Of a stretch of DNA of 64,000 nt, positions 18,451 to 27,622 are shown one piece after another. A program made the translations under genes and the position numbers. This DNA comes from Hydrogenophaga sp. (GTDB taxonomy: Bacteria > Pseudomonadota > Gammaproteobacteria > Burkholderiales > Burkholderiaceae_C): positions 1 to 64,000 of the forward strand of contig NZ_JAHBZK010000002.1 of assembly GCF_019635465.1 (NCBI RefSeq). The letters are read 5' to 3'. The notes beneath the pieces were generated by a model. That model saw only the letters and a list, made by a program, of their open reading frames with translations. It was not told where the DNA came from and ran no database searches. Every line of letters starts with the position of its first letter. The stretch's first letter is position 1.

Positions 18451-19213
18451 GATCTTCCGCCTCCTGGTACATGGCCGCGATGAAGTCTTGGTGATCCTCG
18501 ACGTGGATGTTTACAACGTAGTGGTCGCGGTTGGTGCCAGCAGCGTCCAGATCGTCCTTCAAGGAAGCATGAGGGCCGTTGCCTGACACGGTGAAGAGCA
18601 TGTGGTCAATCCGATCGGCGTGAAGGGAATTGAGACCCACTTCGTCGCGGAGATCGCGACCCAGCGCGTTGTCGTCAGGGTCGTCGCTTTCCAGCAGGCG
18701 ATTGGCAACGAACAGCAGAGAGTCCGGCGTGCAACGGCCACTGTCACGGTCGAGCACTTTGCGAGCACTGGCGACCGTGGATTTGCCAAGCTTCTTGTTG
18801 CTTTTGGCCTCACCCTTCAGGAGCCAGACCTTCTCGCCGCGGTAGCCGGCGCCGATGAAGTCATCGCCGCGCATGGCCATGTTGCGGCCGTCCTTGTAAC
18901 GGAGCCGGCGCACAGGGACGCGAAGGCCGATCTCTTCCTCGACCAACTCGGTTGCAAGGATTTCGCCAAGATCGCCCGAACGACCCTTGTCCGTCTGAGG
19001 CATTGCCGCGCTCAGAATCTTGGCGGCGACCTTGTATCCAAGTCGCTCTACGTCATCGGCAATGAGTTCGAGCCGGTCGTAGTGCGAGCGAATGGTCTCA
19101 GCGAGGTCATCGCGAATTTCGTCGCGGCCACCATCTTTCTCGACATAGGTCCAGTAGTGCTTGCGCTTGTTCTTTTCTTTGGTGGACTCGCACCACCTCT
19201 CGTATAACCCCAC
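18437..19213 (-). CDS. hamA: Hachiman defence effector nuclease HamA (DUF1837)
   Basis: The 258-residue protein has the DUF1837 signature: GRSGDLGEILATELVEEEIG with Glu84, MRGDDFIGAG with Asp118, and VWLLKGEAKSN with the Glu135-Ala-Lys137 triad of a PD-(D/E)xK-like nuclease. A GTG start at 19213 is preceded by GGAGGG. It lies directly upstream of hamB and overlaps it, the standard Hachiman arrangement. HamA degrades DNA when released by HamB on phage infection. All expected catalytic residues are present, so the system looks functional. Confidence 0.9.
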   Translation of the reverse strand: MGLYERWCESTKEKNKRKHYWTYVEKDGGRDEIRDDLAETIRSHYDRLELIADDVERLGYKVAAKILSAAMPQTDKGRSGDLGEILATELVEEEIGLRVPVRRLRYKDGRNMAMRGDDFIGAGYRGEKVWLLKGEAKSNKKLGKSTVASARKVLDRDSGRCTPDSLLFVANRLLESDDPDDNALGRDLRDEVGLNSLHADRIDHMLFTVSGNGPHASLKDDLDAAGTNRDHYVVNIHVEDHQDFIAAMYQEAEDLGDA

Positions 19214-19609
19214 GGTGTCCCTCCATTAGTGGCGCCTGATCCCTGATCGGCGGATACTGCTCGCCACCGGGATGGTCGTAACGATTTTGCTAAGTCAGTA
19301 TGCGCGCCTTGCGCTTTTGCGAACATTATTGCAGTTTGATGTGGCCGTGCTCGGATAGTCCAACCTGGTGGAGGAAATAAAGATGCTTTGACGCTTTAAT
19401 GGGCGTGACGTCAAATCGAATGCCGCCGTCGGCCGGCCGATCAAGATCCCGAAATGCCAGCGCCCTCCGTAGCGAAGAGCGTTGGAATTAGATCGGACCT
19501 CTCCACCAAACAGCTTCAAAGGCAATCACTCGCAGTGGCTTTAGATCTACTCTGCGTAGGTGAGTGAGTTGCGCAACTTCTTATCCACCTGACACAAGGT
19601 GCACGGCAC
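19214..19609. other. Intergenic region between hamA and the HEPN-like gene
   Basis: About 400 bases carry no convincing gene on either strand; frames here are short and without protein character. The part next to 19213 must hold the hamA promoter and its GGAGGG ribosome-binding site. A small palindrome, GTTGCGCAAC, lies near 19568. Nothing else is recognisable. Confidence 0.5.
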
Positions 19610-20194
19610 TCAATGCGCCGGCGGGAGGCGGTCCATCACGGCCATCATCACGTTGCAGGCCTGCTGGAAATTCTCCTGCTGGCCGACGATCCCGTACTGC
19701 CACTTCACGCCGTGGAACAAATTGTTCCGATATCTGTAAACAATCAGCAGAATAGCTCCGAGGATTTTGAGGGCGTCATCCTCCGCGCCGCTTATCACTC
19801 TGGCCACGAGCTCGCCGTTCTTGAGGCTACCTTCTTCGAGGTGCAGCCCCTCGAAGAAGTGCGTGAAGTGGCCGTCCTGGTAGTACCGCTGGCGGAAGTA
19901 TGTCAGCGGTCCTTTAAAGACATCCATGTCCAGCTTGCCAACCTCGAGAAGCCGCTTGGGGATTCTCAAGAGTGCCAAAGGCGTCGCCCGGGTGTTGCAG
20001 ACGGAATTTTCGAACGCCGACCACATCAGGGAGAACTGCTGGATGACGTGCCGCTCTTGGTCGCTCAACTGAGCGTAGCCAGGGACGCGTAGCGCGAGGA
20101 AATCGTTTGGGTTCATGAAATCGATGTTCGTCAGACGGCAACCGTACTGCAGGAGCAGATCACCTGAATGGTTTCGCAGCGCTAGTTTGGCCAT
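19610..20194 (-). CDS. HEPN-like protein of unknown role
   Basis: From the ATG at 20194 the product has 194 residues. Upstream in-frame starts at 20257 (ATG) and 20380 (GTG) are possible, and none has a clear ribosome-binding site. Near the C-terminus the sequence YRYRNNLFHGVKWQ contains the RX4H motif of HEPN RNases, and FSLMWSAFENSV in the N-terminal half fits the first HEPN helix. The gene lies downstream of jetD on the same strand, about 280 bases away, and may be a separate effector or a passenger. Assignment rests on the motif and on all-helical character. Confidence 0.55.
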   Translation of the reverse strand: MAKLALRNHSGDLLLQYGCRLTNIDFMNPNDFLALRVPGYAQLSDQERHVIQQFSLMWSAFENSVCNTRATPLALLRIPKRLLEVGKLDMDVFKGPLTYFRQRYYQDGHFTHFFEGLHLEEGSLKNGELVARVISGAEDDALKILGAILLIVYRYRNNLFHGVKWQYGIVGQQENFQQACNVMMAVMDRLPPAH

Positions 20195-20425
20195 TGAGCG
20201 AGCTGTGTATGCCACGAACGACCATCGATGCACGCAGTGGATGTCCGCAATGTCCATCGTGACTGCCGCGCATATCGGGCCCTTCACTTTGCACGATGAC
20301 CGCTTCGTGGTGATCAGTGTGAGTTCGTCCTCGCTCAGGCGATGACCGCGAACGCTGCAAGCAAGCCTTTGAGCGCTCACTCACTGCGTGCGTCGCGAGA
20401 CTCGCCTGGCGGTGGTCGACGAGTG

Positions 20426-20443
20426 ACTCACTCCAAAGTGAGT
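20426..20443. repeat. Short inverted repeat downstream of jetD
   Basis: ACTCACT (20426-20432) and AGTGAGT (20437-20443) form a perfect 7-bp inverted repeat with a 4-base loop, between jetD and the HEPN-like gene. No T-run follows on either strand, so it is not a standard terminator. It could be an operator or RNA processing hairpin. Confidence 0.4.
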
Positions 20444-20477
20444 TTCCAGATGGTGGTGCACTCCGGTTCAAGGGCAT

Positions 20478-21293
20478 TCAAAGCGCGTCCATCAGTTCTT
20501 GAGCTAGCCCAACACGAAGCTGCCTCAGTAGCCCCCATGGTCTTCGCACCATTGGGCGCTTGTCGGACGTTAGGGTGCGACTCCATTGGCCGGCTTGATC
20601 TGCATACAGGTGTACTTGGTTTGCCTTTCGCGCTGCATGCACAAGCGCTGCTTCCGGGGGAAGCAAGATTCTTTGTAGTCGCGGGAGCTTTGCGGACATG
20701 CCCAGACCTGCAGGGTCGAAGTCAAAGTAGGCCCAGACGGATGCGCCACTGCTTTCGATGAAGCGCGCGACAACGTCGGCCCTCAAAGTCCGGTCCCCGC
20801 GGAATACCGCCAGTACGGCCTTGCCCTCGTAGTCGATCCAGCGGTTTCGCTCGAGAAAGCGCAGGCTCTCCAGGTTCTCCACCACGAGCAGAACGTCGGC
20901 GCGCACTCTGAGCGCCTGCTCCAACGTTAGCACCTGGTAACCCTGGGTGGCCACGGGAAGGCCCTCGAGGGCGCAGTGGCCGTGGGCAGCCTTTACGGCG
21001 ATGGAGTCCTCGTGAGGGGCCAGTGTGCCGGCCTTTTCTCTGGCCGGGTTGTTCCGCGCGGCCTCTGCACGTCGTAGTCCAGTGCTCGGTGCCTCGATCG
21101 GGACATTGGCGTTGACCAGCATCTGGCGCGCCCGGACAGCGTCCGCCTCGGTGAAGGTGAACCGGCTTCCAATGTGCTCGCCCATGCCGTAGTGGTGGCC
21201 AAGCGACCTTGAGGTAGAGGAGGCGCTCTTCTGCCCCGAACCCTTGGCCACCAGGTCCTGCAGAAAGGCGATCTCGTGGGAGGTGTAGGTCAT
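20478..21293 (-). CDS. jetD: Wadjet nuclease subunit JetD, short form
   Basis: The 271-residue protein carries a Toprim-like topoisomerase VI A core: DVLLVVENLESLRFLERNRW with the conserved Glu, then GASVWAYFDFDPAGLGMSAKL with the DxD pair. JetD/MksG subunits cleave plasmid DNA within the SMC complex. The start overlaps the jetA stop by 4 bases (ATGA). It is shorter than the 350-400 residues usual for JetD, with little room for the N-terminal winged-helix part. It may therefore belong to a divergent subtype. Confidence 0.75.
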   Translation of the reverse strand: MTYTSHEIAFLQDLVAKGSGQKSASSTSRSLGHHYGMGEHIGSRFTFTEADAVRARQMLVNANVPIEAPSTGLRRAEAARNNPAREKAGTLAPHEDSIAVKAAHGHCALEGLPVATQGYQVLTLEQALRVRADVLLVVENLESLRFLERNRWIDYEGKAVLAVFRGDRTLRADVVARFIESSGASVWAYFDFDPAGLGMSAKLPRLQRILLPPEAALVHAARKANQVHLYADQAGQWSRTLTSDKRPMVRRPWGLLRQLRVGLAQELMDAL

Positions 21294-22585
21294 GAACTCA
21301 GCGATGCCGCGCCTGAAGTCAGGGGGGTGGTTGCGTGAGGATTGGTCACGATATGGGCGTAGGCATCCGTGAAGAAGTCGTTGAACTCGCCGGGTGCACG
21401 CGCTCGAGCGAGGACGTCGACCTGCAGTCCGGCGGACGCGATCTGCGCGCAGGCGTAGAGCAACCATTCCTCATCCGTCACCGAGTCTTCCAGGTCGTAG
21501 GTCTCCCCATGGCGCTCACGCCATTGGAGGAGAGACACGACTTGAGGGTCGCTGATTGCAGGGTTGGCCCGTATAAAGTCAACGTATGCATCGATGAGTT
21601 CATCGATCGGCTCGACGACGGGCTCGACCATCGCCTGCGAGGTGGCGATCACCTCGGGTGACTCGAGGGGCGCGGGTTTGGGCGCTGTGGTGACGGGTGG
21701 AAGTCGCTTGGCTGCAGAGAGTACGCCATCGGTGACCACGGGGTCGCTGTCTGCGACGTCCACGTTCCAGGTGGTGAAAAGACCCGCCGGGATGGCCAGC
21801 TTGGCAGCGACCTCCGGCTTCACATCGAGCTCGAAGCCCTCACTCATCCGGTTCTTGGACAGCCACAAGGCCACGTTTGCCAAGTTTCGCTGGCGCTGCT
21901 CCATCTGACGCAGTGAGAACAGGTTCTTGGAGACCACGCGCTGGATGTCGCCGATGCGGGCGGTCCAGTCGGCCAGACGGGAGAGGACGCGCACGTTGAG
22001 CAGGCTACGCACCTCGGGCAGGTGCAGGCCGATCGCCTCGTTCGCCATCTCCTGGACCCTCGCGTCCAAGGTCACGATCTGGCGACTGAAGCGGCCGATC
22101 TCCTTGTAGTAGAAACTGTTCTCCCGGATCTTGCCTGCAACGGACTCAACGTCACCGAAGTTCGTCGTCACCTTGGCGCCCAGCATCAGCAGGTTCTGGT
22201 CCATGAGGAAGCCGATTCGCACCACCGCCTGGTCCAGCCTGTCCATGGCCCGATCCGCGTCGCGAACTGAGCCTTCACGACGGAAGTCGCGCAGGCTGTC
22301 GAAGTCTTGGCGCAGCTGCCGGATGGGCGAATCCAGTTGCGCGAGCTGACGGAACGCTCCATAGCTGCTGACGACGTAGTCGCCGATGAACTCGCGAAGC
22401 AGTGGGTTGAGGTAGTAGGTGTCCTCGTCCACCGGCATGAGCGCGCGCATGCGGATGAGGGTCTCAACCCCCTTGTTGCGCTTCCCACCGGTGGAGACTG
22501 GGCCACGGATTGCTTCGCTCACCAGGTCGCTGTGGTCCGACAGCGCCTTAAGCAGCTGCTGGATCGGGTTGAGCGGCTCACTCAC
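21290..22585 (-). CDS. jetA: Wadjet kleisin-like subunit JetA (MukF/MksF-like)
   Basis: The 431-residue protein starts with GTG at 22585, overlapping jetB (GTGAGTGA). It begins with a winged-helix-like region (PIQQLLKALSDHSDLVSEAI; KGVETLIRMRALMPVDEDTYYLNPLLREFIGDYV), followed by long helices and a Pro/Val-rich linker near residue 310. A C-terminal helical part (DEWLLYACAQIASAGLQVDVLARA) ends it. This layout fits the kleisin that bridges the SMC heads. The assignment depends strongly on its place between the MukE-like gene and jetD. Confidence 0.75.
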   Translation of the reverse strand: MSEPLNPIQQLLKALSDHSDLVSEAIRGPVSTGGKRNKGVETLIRMRALMPVDEDTYYLNPLLREFIGDYVVSSYGAFRQLAQLDSPIRQLRQDFDSLRDFRREGSVRDADRAMDRLDQAVVRIGFLMDQNLLMLGAKVTTNFGDVESVAGKIRENSFYYKEIGRFSRQIVTLDARVQEMANEAIGLHLPEVRSLLNVRVLSRLADWTARIGDIQRVVSKNLFSLRQMEQRQRNLANVALWLSKNRMSEGFELDVKPEVAAKLAIPAGLFTTWNVDVADSDPVVTDGVLSAAKRLPPVTTAPKPAPLESPEVIATSQAMVEPVVEPIDELIDAYVDFIRANPAISDPQVVSLLQWRERHGETYDLEDSVTDEEWLLYACAQIASAGLQVDVLARARAPGEFNDFFTDAYAHIVTNPHATTPLTSGAASLSS

Positions 22586-23267
22586 CCGAGGCTCCCCTGC
22601 GGCCACCATCTGCCGCGGCTGCGCGAAGCAGATCCACCTGGCGATCCTTGTCGTCATCCTCGTCGGCTTCCGCATCGGACAGAGCGGTGTCGGTGAGTTC
22701 GGGTACGTTTTCCACCAGGTACTGCATGACGGCATGCAGATGATCGACCTTGCCCGTGATCTGGTAGGTCTCCGTGGAGGCGTTGGAGACGATCAAGTAA
22801 CCCTCGGCGCGCAGGCGCTCGAGCATCTTGCGCAGCAATTCGTTGTTGGAGAGCCGGGCATCCGCCCCCGGGATGCGCAGCTCACGCAGGCGGCTCACCA
22901 GGGTGGTGTCCTCGTTGACCTTCAGCAGAATCTCGGCGAGCTGCACATATTCGCCAGGAACCCCGCGAAACCCGTCCTTGGTCAGGCGAACCAGGTTGAG
23001 CATCTCCACGAGGAGTCCGTAGACGTCCCGAAAACGCGCCAGGTCGGTCTTGACCTTGGCCACCTGCTCATTAGTGTGCACCTGTAGTGGTGCTACGAAG
23101 AAGGCCCCGTCATCGCCCAGGCGCGCCAGGCGCCGGTCCAGGCTCTGCAACCACTGATCAACCTTCTCGGCCTCGCCAGGCTCCACCAGGTCCGCGTAGG
23201 CTTCCGGGAAGGCGTACTGGCACACGAAGTTGCCAGCGAGCAAGGTGGCGAGGGTCTCAGGCTTCAT
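22578..23267 (-). CDS. jetB: Wadjet MukE-like subunit JetB
   Basis: The 229-residue protein (MKPETLATLLAGNFVCQYAFPEAYADL...) has tandem winged-helix character, with LSNNELLRKMLERLRAEGYLIVSNASTETYQITGKVDHL as the second one, and an acidic C-terminus (SDAEADEDDDKD). JetB proteins bind the kleisin. The ATG at 23267 overlaps the end of jetC by 11 bases, and its own end overlaps jetA by 8. The sequence alone is weakly diagnostic; the operon makes the call. Confidence 0.75.
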   Translation of the reverse strand: MKPETLATLLAGNFVCQYAFPEAYADLVEPGEAEKVDQWLQSLDRRLARLGDDGAFFVAPLQVHTNEQVAKVKTDLARFRDVYGLLVEMLNLVRLTKDGFRGVPGEYVQLAEILLKVNEDTTLVSRLRELRIPGADARLSNNELLRKMLERLRAEGYLIVSNASTETYQITGKVDHLHAVMQYLVENVPELTDTALSDAEADEDDDKDRQVDLLRAAAADGGRRGASGE

Positions 23268-26200
23268 GGCCGGCTTCCGACGTCGCAACTGCAGCTTTGG
23301 GCGCGGGGCGCGCCGCCGGCGCAAAGAGCCCGATCGATCCGCGGTCCTTGAAGACATAGCGCCGGGCGAAGTGCCGGAACTCGGCGTGGGTGAGGGTGGG
23401 GGAGGCCGTCACGGGATCGATGCGGTTCTCGCGCAAGGTGTCCATAAGGCCTTTGAAGTTGCCCGGGTCGAACTTGCCCACCTCGTCACTGATCCAGGGG
23501 ATGTAGAGGTCGTTGTCGCCCCGGATCATGTTGAGCATGCCCACCAGGAGGCTGATCAGGATGATCGCGTTGATGCCGGTGGAGGAGATGTGCTCCAGGT
23601 CGGCCGGCCGGCTGAAATGACGCGTTTGCCCGTTGACAGTTACGCTGCCCTTCAAGTCCACGTGGGCGGCCAGGTCGAGCTCGACTGTCGAGTCCTGGCG
23701 CAGCAGCTGCAGGAACTTGGTGAGCGCGGCCGCCGTGTCAGCCGACGGCAGCTGGGAGCGGTCGTTGACCGCCAGACTCGTCTCGTGCTCACGCGCTACC
23801 CGGTCGATAGCATCGATCTCCCGCATGAAGGAAATTTCTCCGAAGTTGGAGACGATCTCAACCTTCAGGCTCTCGATGCGGTGGAACTGGGCAACGTTGA
23901 GGCCCCTCTGGAACTCCTTGTTGAAGTTCCGAACCTCACTCTCGAAGCGCGAAATCACCCCACGGAACTGGTGCACTTGATTCAAGATGGTGGTGACATC
24001 ATTGATGACGTTGGGCAGCACTTGGCGGCGGAGGCCGGCGTAGATGGTGCAGAGCTCGGCCGCACGCCCCGTGGGTGTCATGTCAGCAGGCAATGCGTCC
24101 AGGCTTTGCTGGACGTACTCGGCAACAGAGCTGGCCTGGCCAATGAGTTGATCGCGGATGGGGCCATGACGCCGGCGCACCAAGGTCTCGCTGTCTTCGA
24201 CACGCGCTCGGGCGCGATTCAGGCGTGAGCGCAGCTCATCCAGACGCAAGTCGGGCTCGGGCTCCCGGGAGGTCGTCTCGCTAAGGCCGAGCTCCTCCAG
24301 GATGACCACCAGGGTGCTGACTTCTTCGTTTAGCAGGCGCTCGAGCGACTCCAGGCGGCCAACCTTCTCGGCGAGCGCAGCCCCCTCCTGCTTGGCCTTC
24401 TTCTCGTGGGCCGACAGGTCGGCCTGGGCCTTGGTCCGAGCCCCTTCCGTCTTGGTGGCGGCCGTTCTGAGGTTGGCGAGGATCTGGTCGCCGCCTTCAA
24501 TGAGCCACTGGCGCCACAGTTCAACTGTGGGGCGTCGCTCGAGGATGCGGTTGATCTCCTCCTTGAGCGCCCTGGCATCACTTCGACGTGCGGCGAGCAC
24601 AATAGGATCGACGCCCTCCGCCTTCAGATCGGCATCACGCTGGGCCTGCAGCGCGTCGACGCTTGCCTTGCCTTTGGCAAGCGCTTTAAGTGCGCGCTCT
24701 TCTATGGAATCTATGGCCTGCGTGGTGCGGGCCCTGAGCTGGGTAAGTTGGGCATCGAGGTCCTTTCCCACCTGCTCACGATCCGATCGATTCCCCTTCT
24801 GGGAGCGCTCGAGTTGAAGGCGGAGGGCGGCGAGCATGTCGCCAACCTCTTTGACGAGGGCGGCTCCATTTCTTTTGATCTCAGCGATCTCCTGATCGCA
24901 TCTATCGCTGGCCGCCTTGGCTTCCAGTTTCGCCTTGTCGAGGCGGTTCTGTGCAACGGCCAATTCACCTTCGGCCTCGCTTCTGGCCTTCCTCGTGGCT
25001 TCCAGAGTCTGGGCTGCCGTGCCGAGTGCCCGTTTGGCTTCTGAAAGCCGGGCCTTTGCCGCAGAGTGAACCCCTTCAGCGTGCGCGAGTGCCTCGCGAA
25101 GCTGTTCGTCGTCAGACCAATCTGGCTGGGAGATTGGGGCGGTGTTGAACTGCCAGCCATACACCACCTCCTGATCCGCGCCAGGGTTGTACGTGGGTGA
25201 GAGGTCAGTGCGCGAGAGCAAGGCTGGGTCAAGGATTTTTGCGATGCTTCTTTTCCAGGCGTCGTCGGGGCTTGCTCGCAAAACGCTCAGCAGCGTGCCG
25301 TCGTCGGGGGCTAGGCGCGCCTGGGCTTGCGTCACGCGTGCTGCGGCCTCGTTAAGGCGTTGCTGCGCCTCATCGACGCTGCGCTCAGCATCATGCTGCT
25401 CGCGCAAGGCGCGTTCCCATGCCGTTTCGGCCGATGCACGTGCGCTCCTAACATCGGCGAGCCACTGCATGGCATTGATCTGGGCTTCCTGGGCTGCCTT
25501 GAGCTCCTGTCCGGCCGCTTGACTTGGCTGGGCAGCCGCGACCTGGGCCTGAAGTGTCGCCCGCTCGTCTACCAGCTCTTCGATCCGGGGCTTGAGTTCA
25601 GCCTCAATGTCACTGAGTTCAGCGGCCAAGGCGGCCTGCTGGTCCGCTGCTGCCTTTCGAAGGCCATCTGCCTCGACGTCCGATCGGGACCTCACATCTT
25701 CTTTCGACGCACGGATCTTCTCTGCCGCATCCCTGGCCGCGTCGTTCGCCTCGCCGATCAACTCGGCGAACTTGCGCTCGATACTGGAGGACTTGCCCGA
25801 CATCTCGTCCGCGCTGGCCTCGAGGTGGCGCAGATCCACCTGCATCTGCTCCACACGTTCGAGGGCATTGGCCCAGTCCTTCACCTCGCTCAGATGCAAT
25901 GAGTTCCTGCGTGCCTCTTCAGCACGAACCTTGTTGAGTGCATCGTTGTGTGCGAAGCTGGCTTGCTCGGCCGCGGCCAGAAGGGAATCGTTAGCCTTCT
26001 GGCTCCTGGTGTTGTGCTCGTTCAGTGCCCCTCGCGACCCTTTCAGCGCGCCATTGGTGACCAAGAGCTTTTCCCGACGCAACTTCAGAGCCGGTGCCAC
26101 CTCCTGTCGCACGGCCCGAAGCGATGCCTCGGCATTGCTGAGCTGCTCCAGGGCCTCACGAAGCAGGTCTACTTCCTTCTCCATGCTGAAGGCCTTTTCC

Positions 26201-26964
26201 AGGGCACCGCGATCACGCAACCAGTTGGCGATCTGATCTTTACTCTGCCGCAGGGTGACCTTCTGGCGGCTAGGGGCGTCCCCATGGGTGCTCAACCGCT
26301 CCTGCACGATGGTGATGGCCAGTCGTACGAAGTCCTTGAAGTCCAGCTTTTCCTTGGCCACAGCTGCGATAAGGCGATCCAGGTTGGTCAGGCGCGAGCC
26401 AAAGCCATAGACAGTGCTCAGGCGTCGCAGCTCCTTGGCGTCCTGCGTGCGAGCCTCGGTCCCCAGGATCACCGCTCGGTACTCGGCGATGTCGAGCAGC
26501 TTGGAGCACTGAGCGCCCATGGCGATGTAGGCGTCGCGCATCTGCCCGTCGTCGCAGAAGATCTGCCGTCCCTCTTCGTTGATGCGCAGGAAAGCCTCTT
26601 CGCAAAACCCGCGGGTGATGAAGCGGTAGACCGGACGGTGGTCGTTGTCACCCCGGCGAAGCACGGCGCAGCGCACGTCGTGCTCTTCATCGCTGCCACG
26701 CTGGTACTCGAAGACGATCGCGCTGTACGGCATAGGCAGCACGAACTTGAGCATCGGCTCTCGACCACCCACGGTTTCTGTAATCTGGCTGGGCAGAGTC
26801 CCAAAGAACAACGGGAAGAGTTCCAGCGTCGTGGTCTTGCCCACCGCGTTCTCGCCGGTGATGGACGCTCCATCCCGTGGATCGATCTGGTTGATGCTGG
26901 CCGAAGTGGCGTTGCCGCTTGTGCGTGTGTTGACCAGCAGCATGCGGCGTAGACGTGACGTCAA
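23257..26964 (-). CDS. jetC: Wadjet SMC-like ATPase JetC (MukB/MksB-like)
   Basis: The 1235-residue protein has the Walker A loop GENAVGKT near residue 33, about 750 residues of coiled coil in the middle, and a C-terminal ATPase half with SSTGINAIILISLLVGML (signature region) and DLYIPWISDEVGKFD (Walker B). The most likely start is TTG at 26964, preceded by AAGGGGAGGG. An ATG at 26943 is possible but would shorten the first strand. The complex extrudes DNA loops and recognises small circular DNA. It is the first gene of the jetC-B-A-D operon, 58 bases after a XRE gene. Confidence 0.88.
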   Translation of the reverse strand: MTSRLRRMLLVNTRTSGNATSASINQIDPRDGASITGENAVGKTTTLELFPLFFGTLPSQITETVGGREPMLKFVLPMPYSAIVFEYQRGSDEEHDVRCAVLRRGDNDHRPVYRFITRGFCEEAFLRINEEGRQIFCDDGQMRDAYIAMGAQCSKLLDIAEYRAVILGTEARTQDAKELRRLSTVYGFGSRLTNLDRLIAAVAKEKLDFKDFVRLAITIVQERLSTHGDAPSRQKVTLRQSKDQIANWLRDRGALEKAFSMEKEVDLLREALEQLSNAEASLRAVRQEVAPALKLRREKLLVTNGALKGSRGALNEHNTRSQKANDSLLAAAEQASFAHNDALNKVRAEEARRNSLHLSEVKDWANALERVEQMQVDLRHLEASADEMSGKSSSIERKFAELIGEANDAARDAAEKIRASKEDVRSRSDVEADGLRKAAADQQAALAAELSDIEAELKPRIEELVDERATLQAQVAAAQPSQAAGQELKAAQEAQINAMQWLADVRSARASAETAWERALREQHDAERSVDEAQQRLNEAAARVTQAQARLAPDDGTLLSVLRASPDDAWKRSIAKILDPALLSRTDLSPTYNPGADQEVVYGWQFNTAPISQPDWSDDEQLREALAHAEGVHSAAKARLSEAKRALGTAAQTLEATRKARSEAEGELAVAQNRLDKAKLEAKAASDRCDQEIAEIKRNGAALVKEVGDMLAALRLQLERSQKGNRSDREQVGKDLDAQLTQLRARTTQAIDSIEERALKALAKGKASVDALQAQRDADLKAEGVDPIVLAARRSDARALKEEINRILERRPTVELWRQWLIEGGDQILANLRTAATKTEGARTKAQADLSAHEKKAKQEGAALAEKVGRLESLERLLNEEVSTLVVILEELGLSETTSREPEPDLRLDELRSRLNRARARVEDSETLVRRRHGPIRDQLIGQASSVAEYVQQSLDALPADMTPTGRAAELCTIYAGLRRQVLPNVINDVTTILNQVHQFRGVISRFESEVRNFNKEFQRGLNVAQFHRIESLKVEIVSNFGEISFMREIDAIDRVAREHETSLAVNDRSQLPSADTAAALTKFLQLLRQDSTVELDLAAHVDLKGSVTVNGQTRHFSRPADLEHISSTGINAIILISLLVGMLNMIRGDNDLYIPWISDEVGKFDPGNFKGLMDTLRENRIDPVTASPTLTHAEFRHFARRYVFKDRGSIGLFAPAARPAPKAAVATSEAGHEA

Positions 26965-27022
26965 ACTAGCTCCCTCCCCTTTGCGTTGTCTACCGGCTTC
27001 TCGCTCCTGAATTTGATCTTGC

Positions 27023-27232
27023 TTACGCGTCGTCCGGCACGTACTCAAACAGATCTGCGACACCGACGCTGAAGTACTTGCAAAGCGCGTTGATGGCGTC
27101 GAGATCGACCCTGGTCGCAGTTTCCTGATACAGCAGCGTAATGGTGTTCCGGTGAAGGCCGGTGTCCCGCGCAACATCGCTGATCTTGAGCTTTCGCTCC
27201 CCCATCACGCGGGACAGGTGGCACTTGATCAC
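27023..27232 (-). CDS. Small XRE-family HTH regulator
   Basis: This 69-residue protein is a bare Cro/C1-type helix-turn-helix (MGERKLKISDVARDTGLHRNTITLLYQETATRVDLDAINALCKYFSVGVADLFEYVPDDA). It lies directly upstream of jetC on the same strand and is divergent from the excisionase gene. It probably regulates the Wadjet operon, the integrase operon or both from the shared 150-base region. No partner peptidase is encoded beside it. Confidence 0.85.
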   Translation of the reverse strand: MIKCHLSRVMGERKLKISDVARDTGLHRNTITLLYQETATRVDLDAINALCKYFSVGVADLFEYVPDDA

Positions 27233-27276
27233 ATCACTCTCCGTGGCTTTTTTTCACTCAGGATGCAAAAAAGCAC

Positions 27277-27304
27277 TTGACAGTGGCATTTAGGCGTCCA
27301 TAAT
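27277..27304 (+). promoter_or_regulatory. Promoter of the excisionase-integrase operon
   Basis: TTGACA (27277-27282), 16 bases, then CATAAT (27299-27304), about 80 bases before the excisionase start. The -35 is a perfect consensus, so the promoter is probably strong unless repressed. A-rich runs (CAAAAAAGC and CAAAAAACG) flank it and could be part of an operator. Confidence 0.7.
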
Positions 27305-27382
27305 GTCGTCCAAGATGACAAAAAACGATCCATCGAGCGTTTTTGACATCTGAATTGTCGCATTGGATGAAAGGAGTGACCA

Positions 27383-27622
27383 GTGTCTACAGCGACCTAC
27401 CTGACCACGGACGAGCTTTCTGCTCGGATCAAGTACGACAGCCGAACGATCCGCGATCGGCTCAAGGACAGCGTTCTCATTGAAGGGCGGCACTACATCC
27501 GTCCCTTTGGTGGTCGCAAGACGCTCTACATCTGGGAGCACATCGAGGCCGATATGGCGATGGCGTCATCTGGCGGCTCCGCCAACATTCCGCTTGCCAA
27601 TGGAGGCATGCTCCATGGGTAG
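27383..27622 (+). CDS. Excisionase-like DNA-binding protein
   Basis: The 79-residue protein (YLTTDELSARIKYDSRTIRDRLKDSVLIEGRHYIRPFGGRKTLYIWEHIEADM) has the MerR/AlpA-like winged helix typical of small excisionases and recombination directionality factors. The GTG start has AAGGAG upstream. Its 3' end overlaps the integrase start by 8 bases, so the two are translationally coupled. It probably steers the integrase toward excision. Confidence 0.75.
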   Translation: MSTATYLTTDELSARIKYDSRTIRDRLKDSVLIEGRHYIRPFGGRKTLYIWEHIEADMAMASSGGSANIPLANGGMLHG

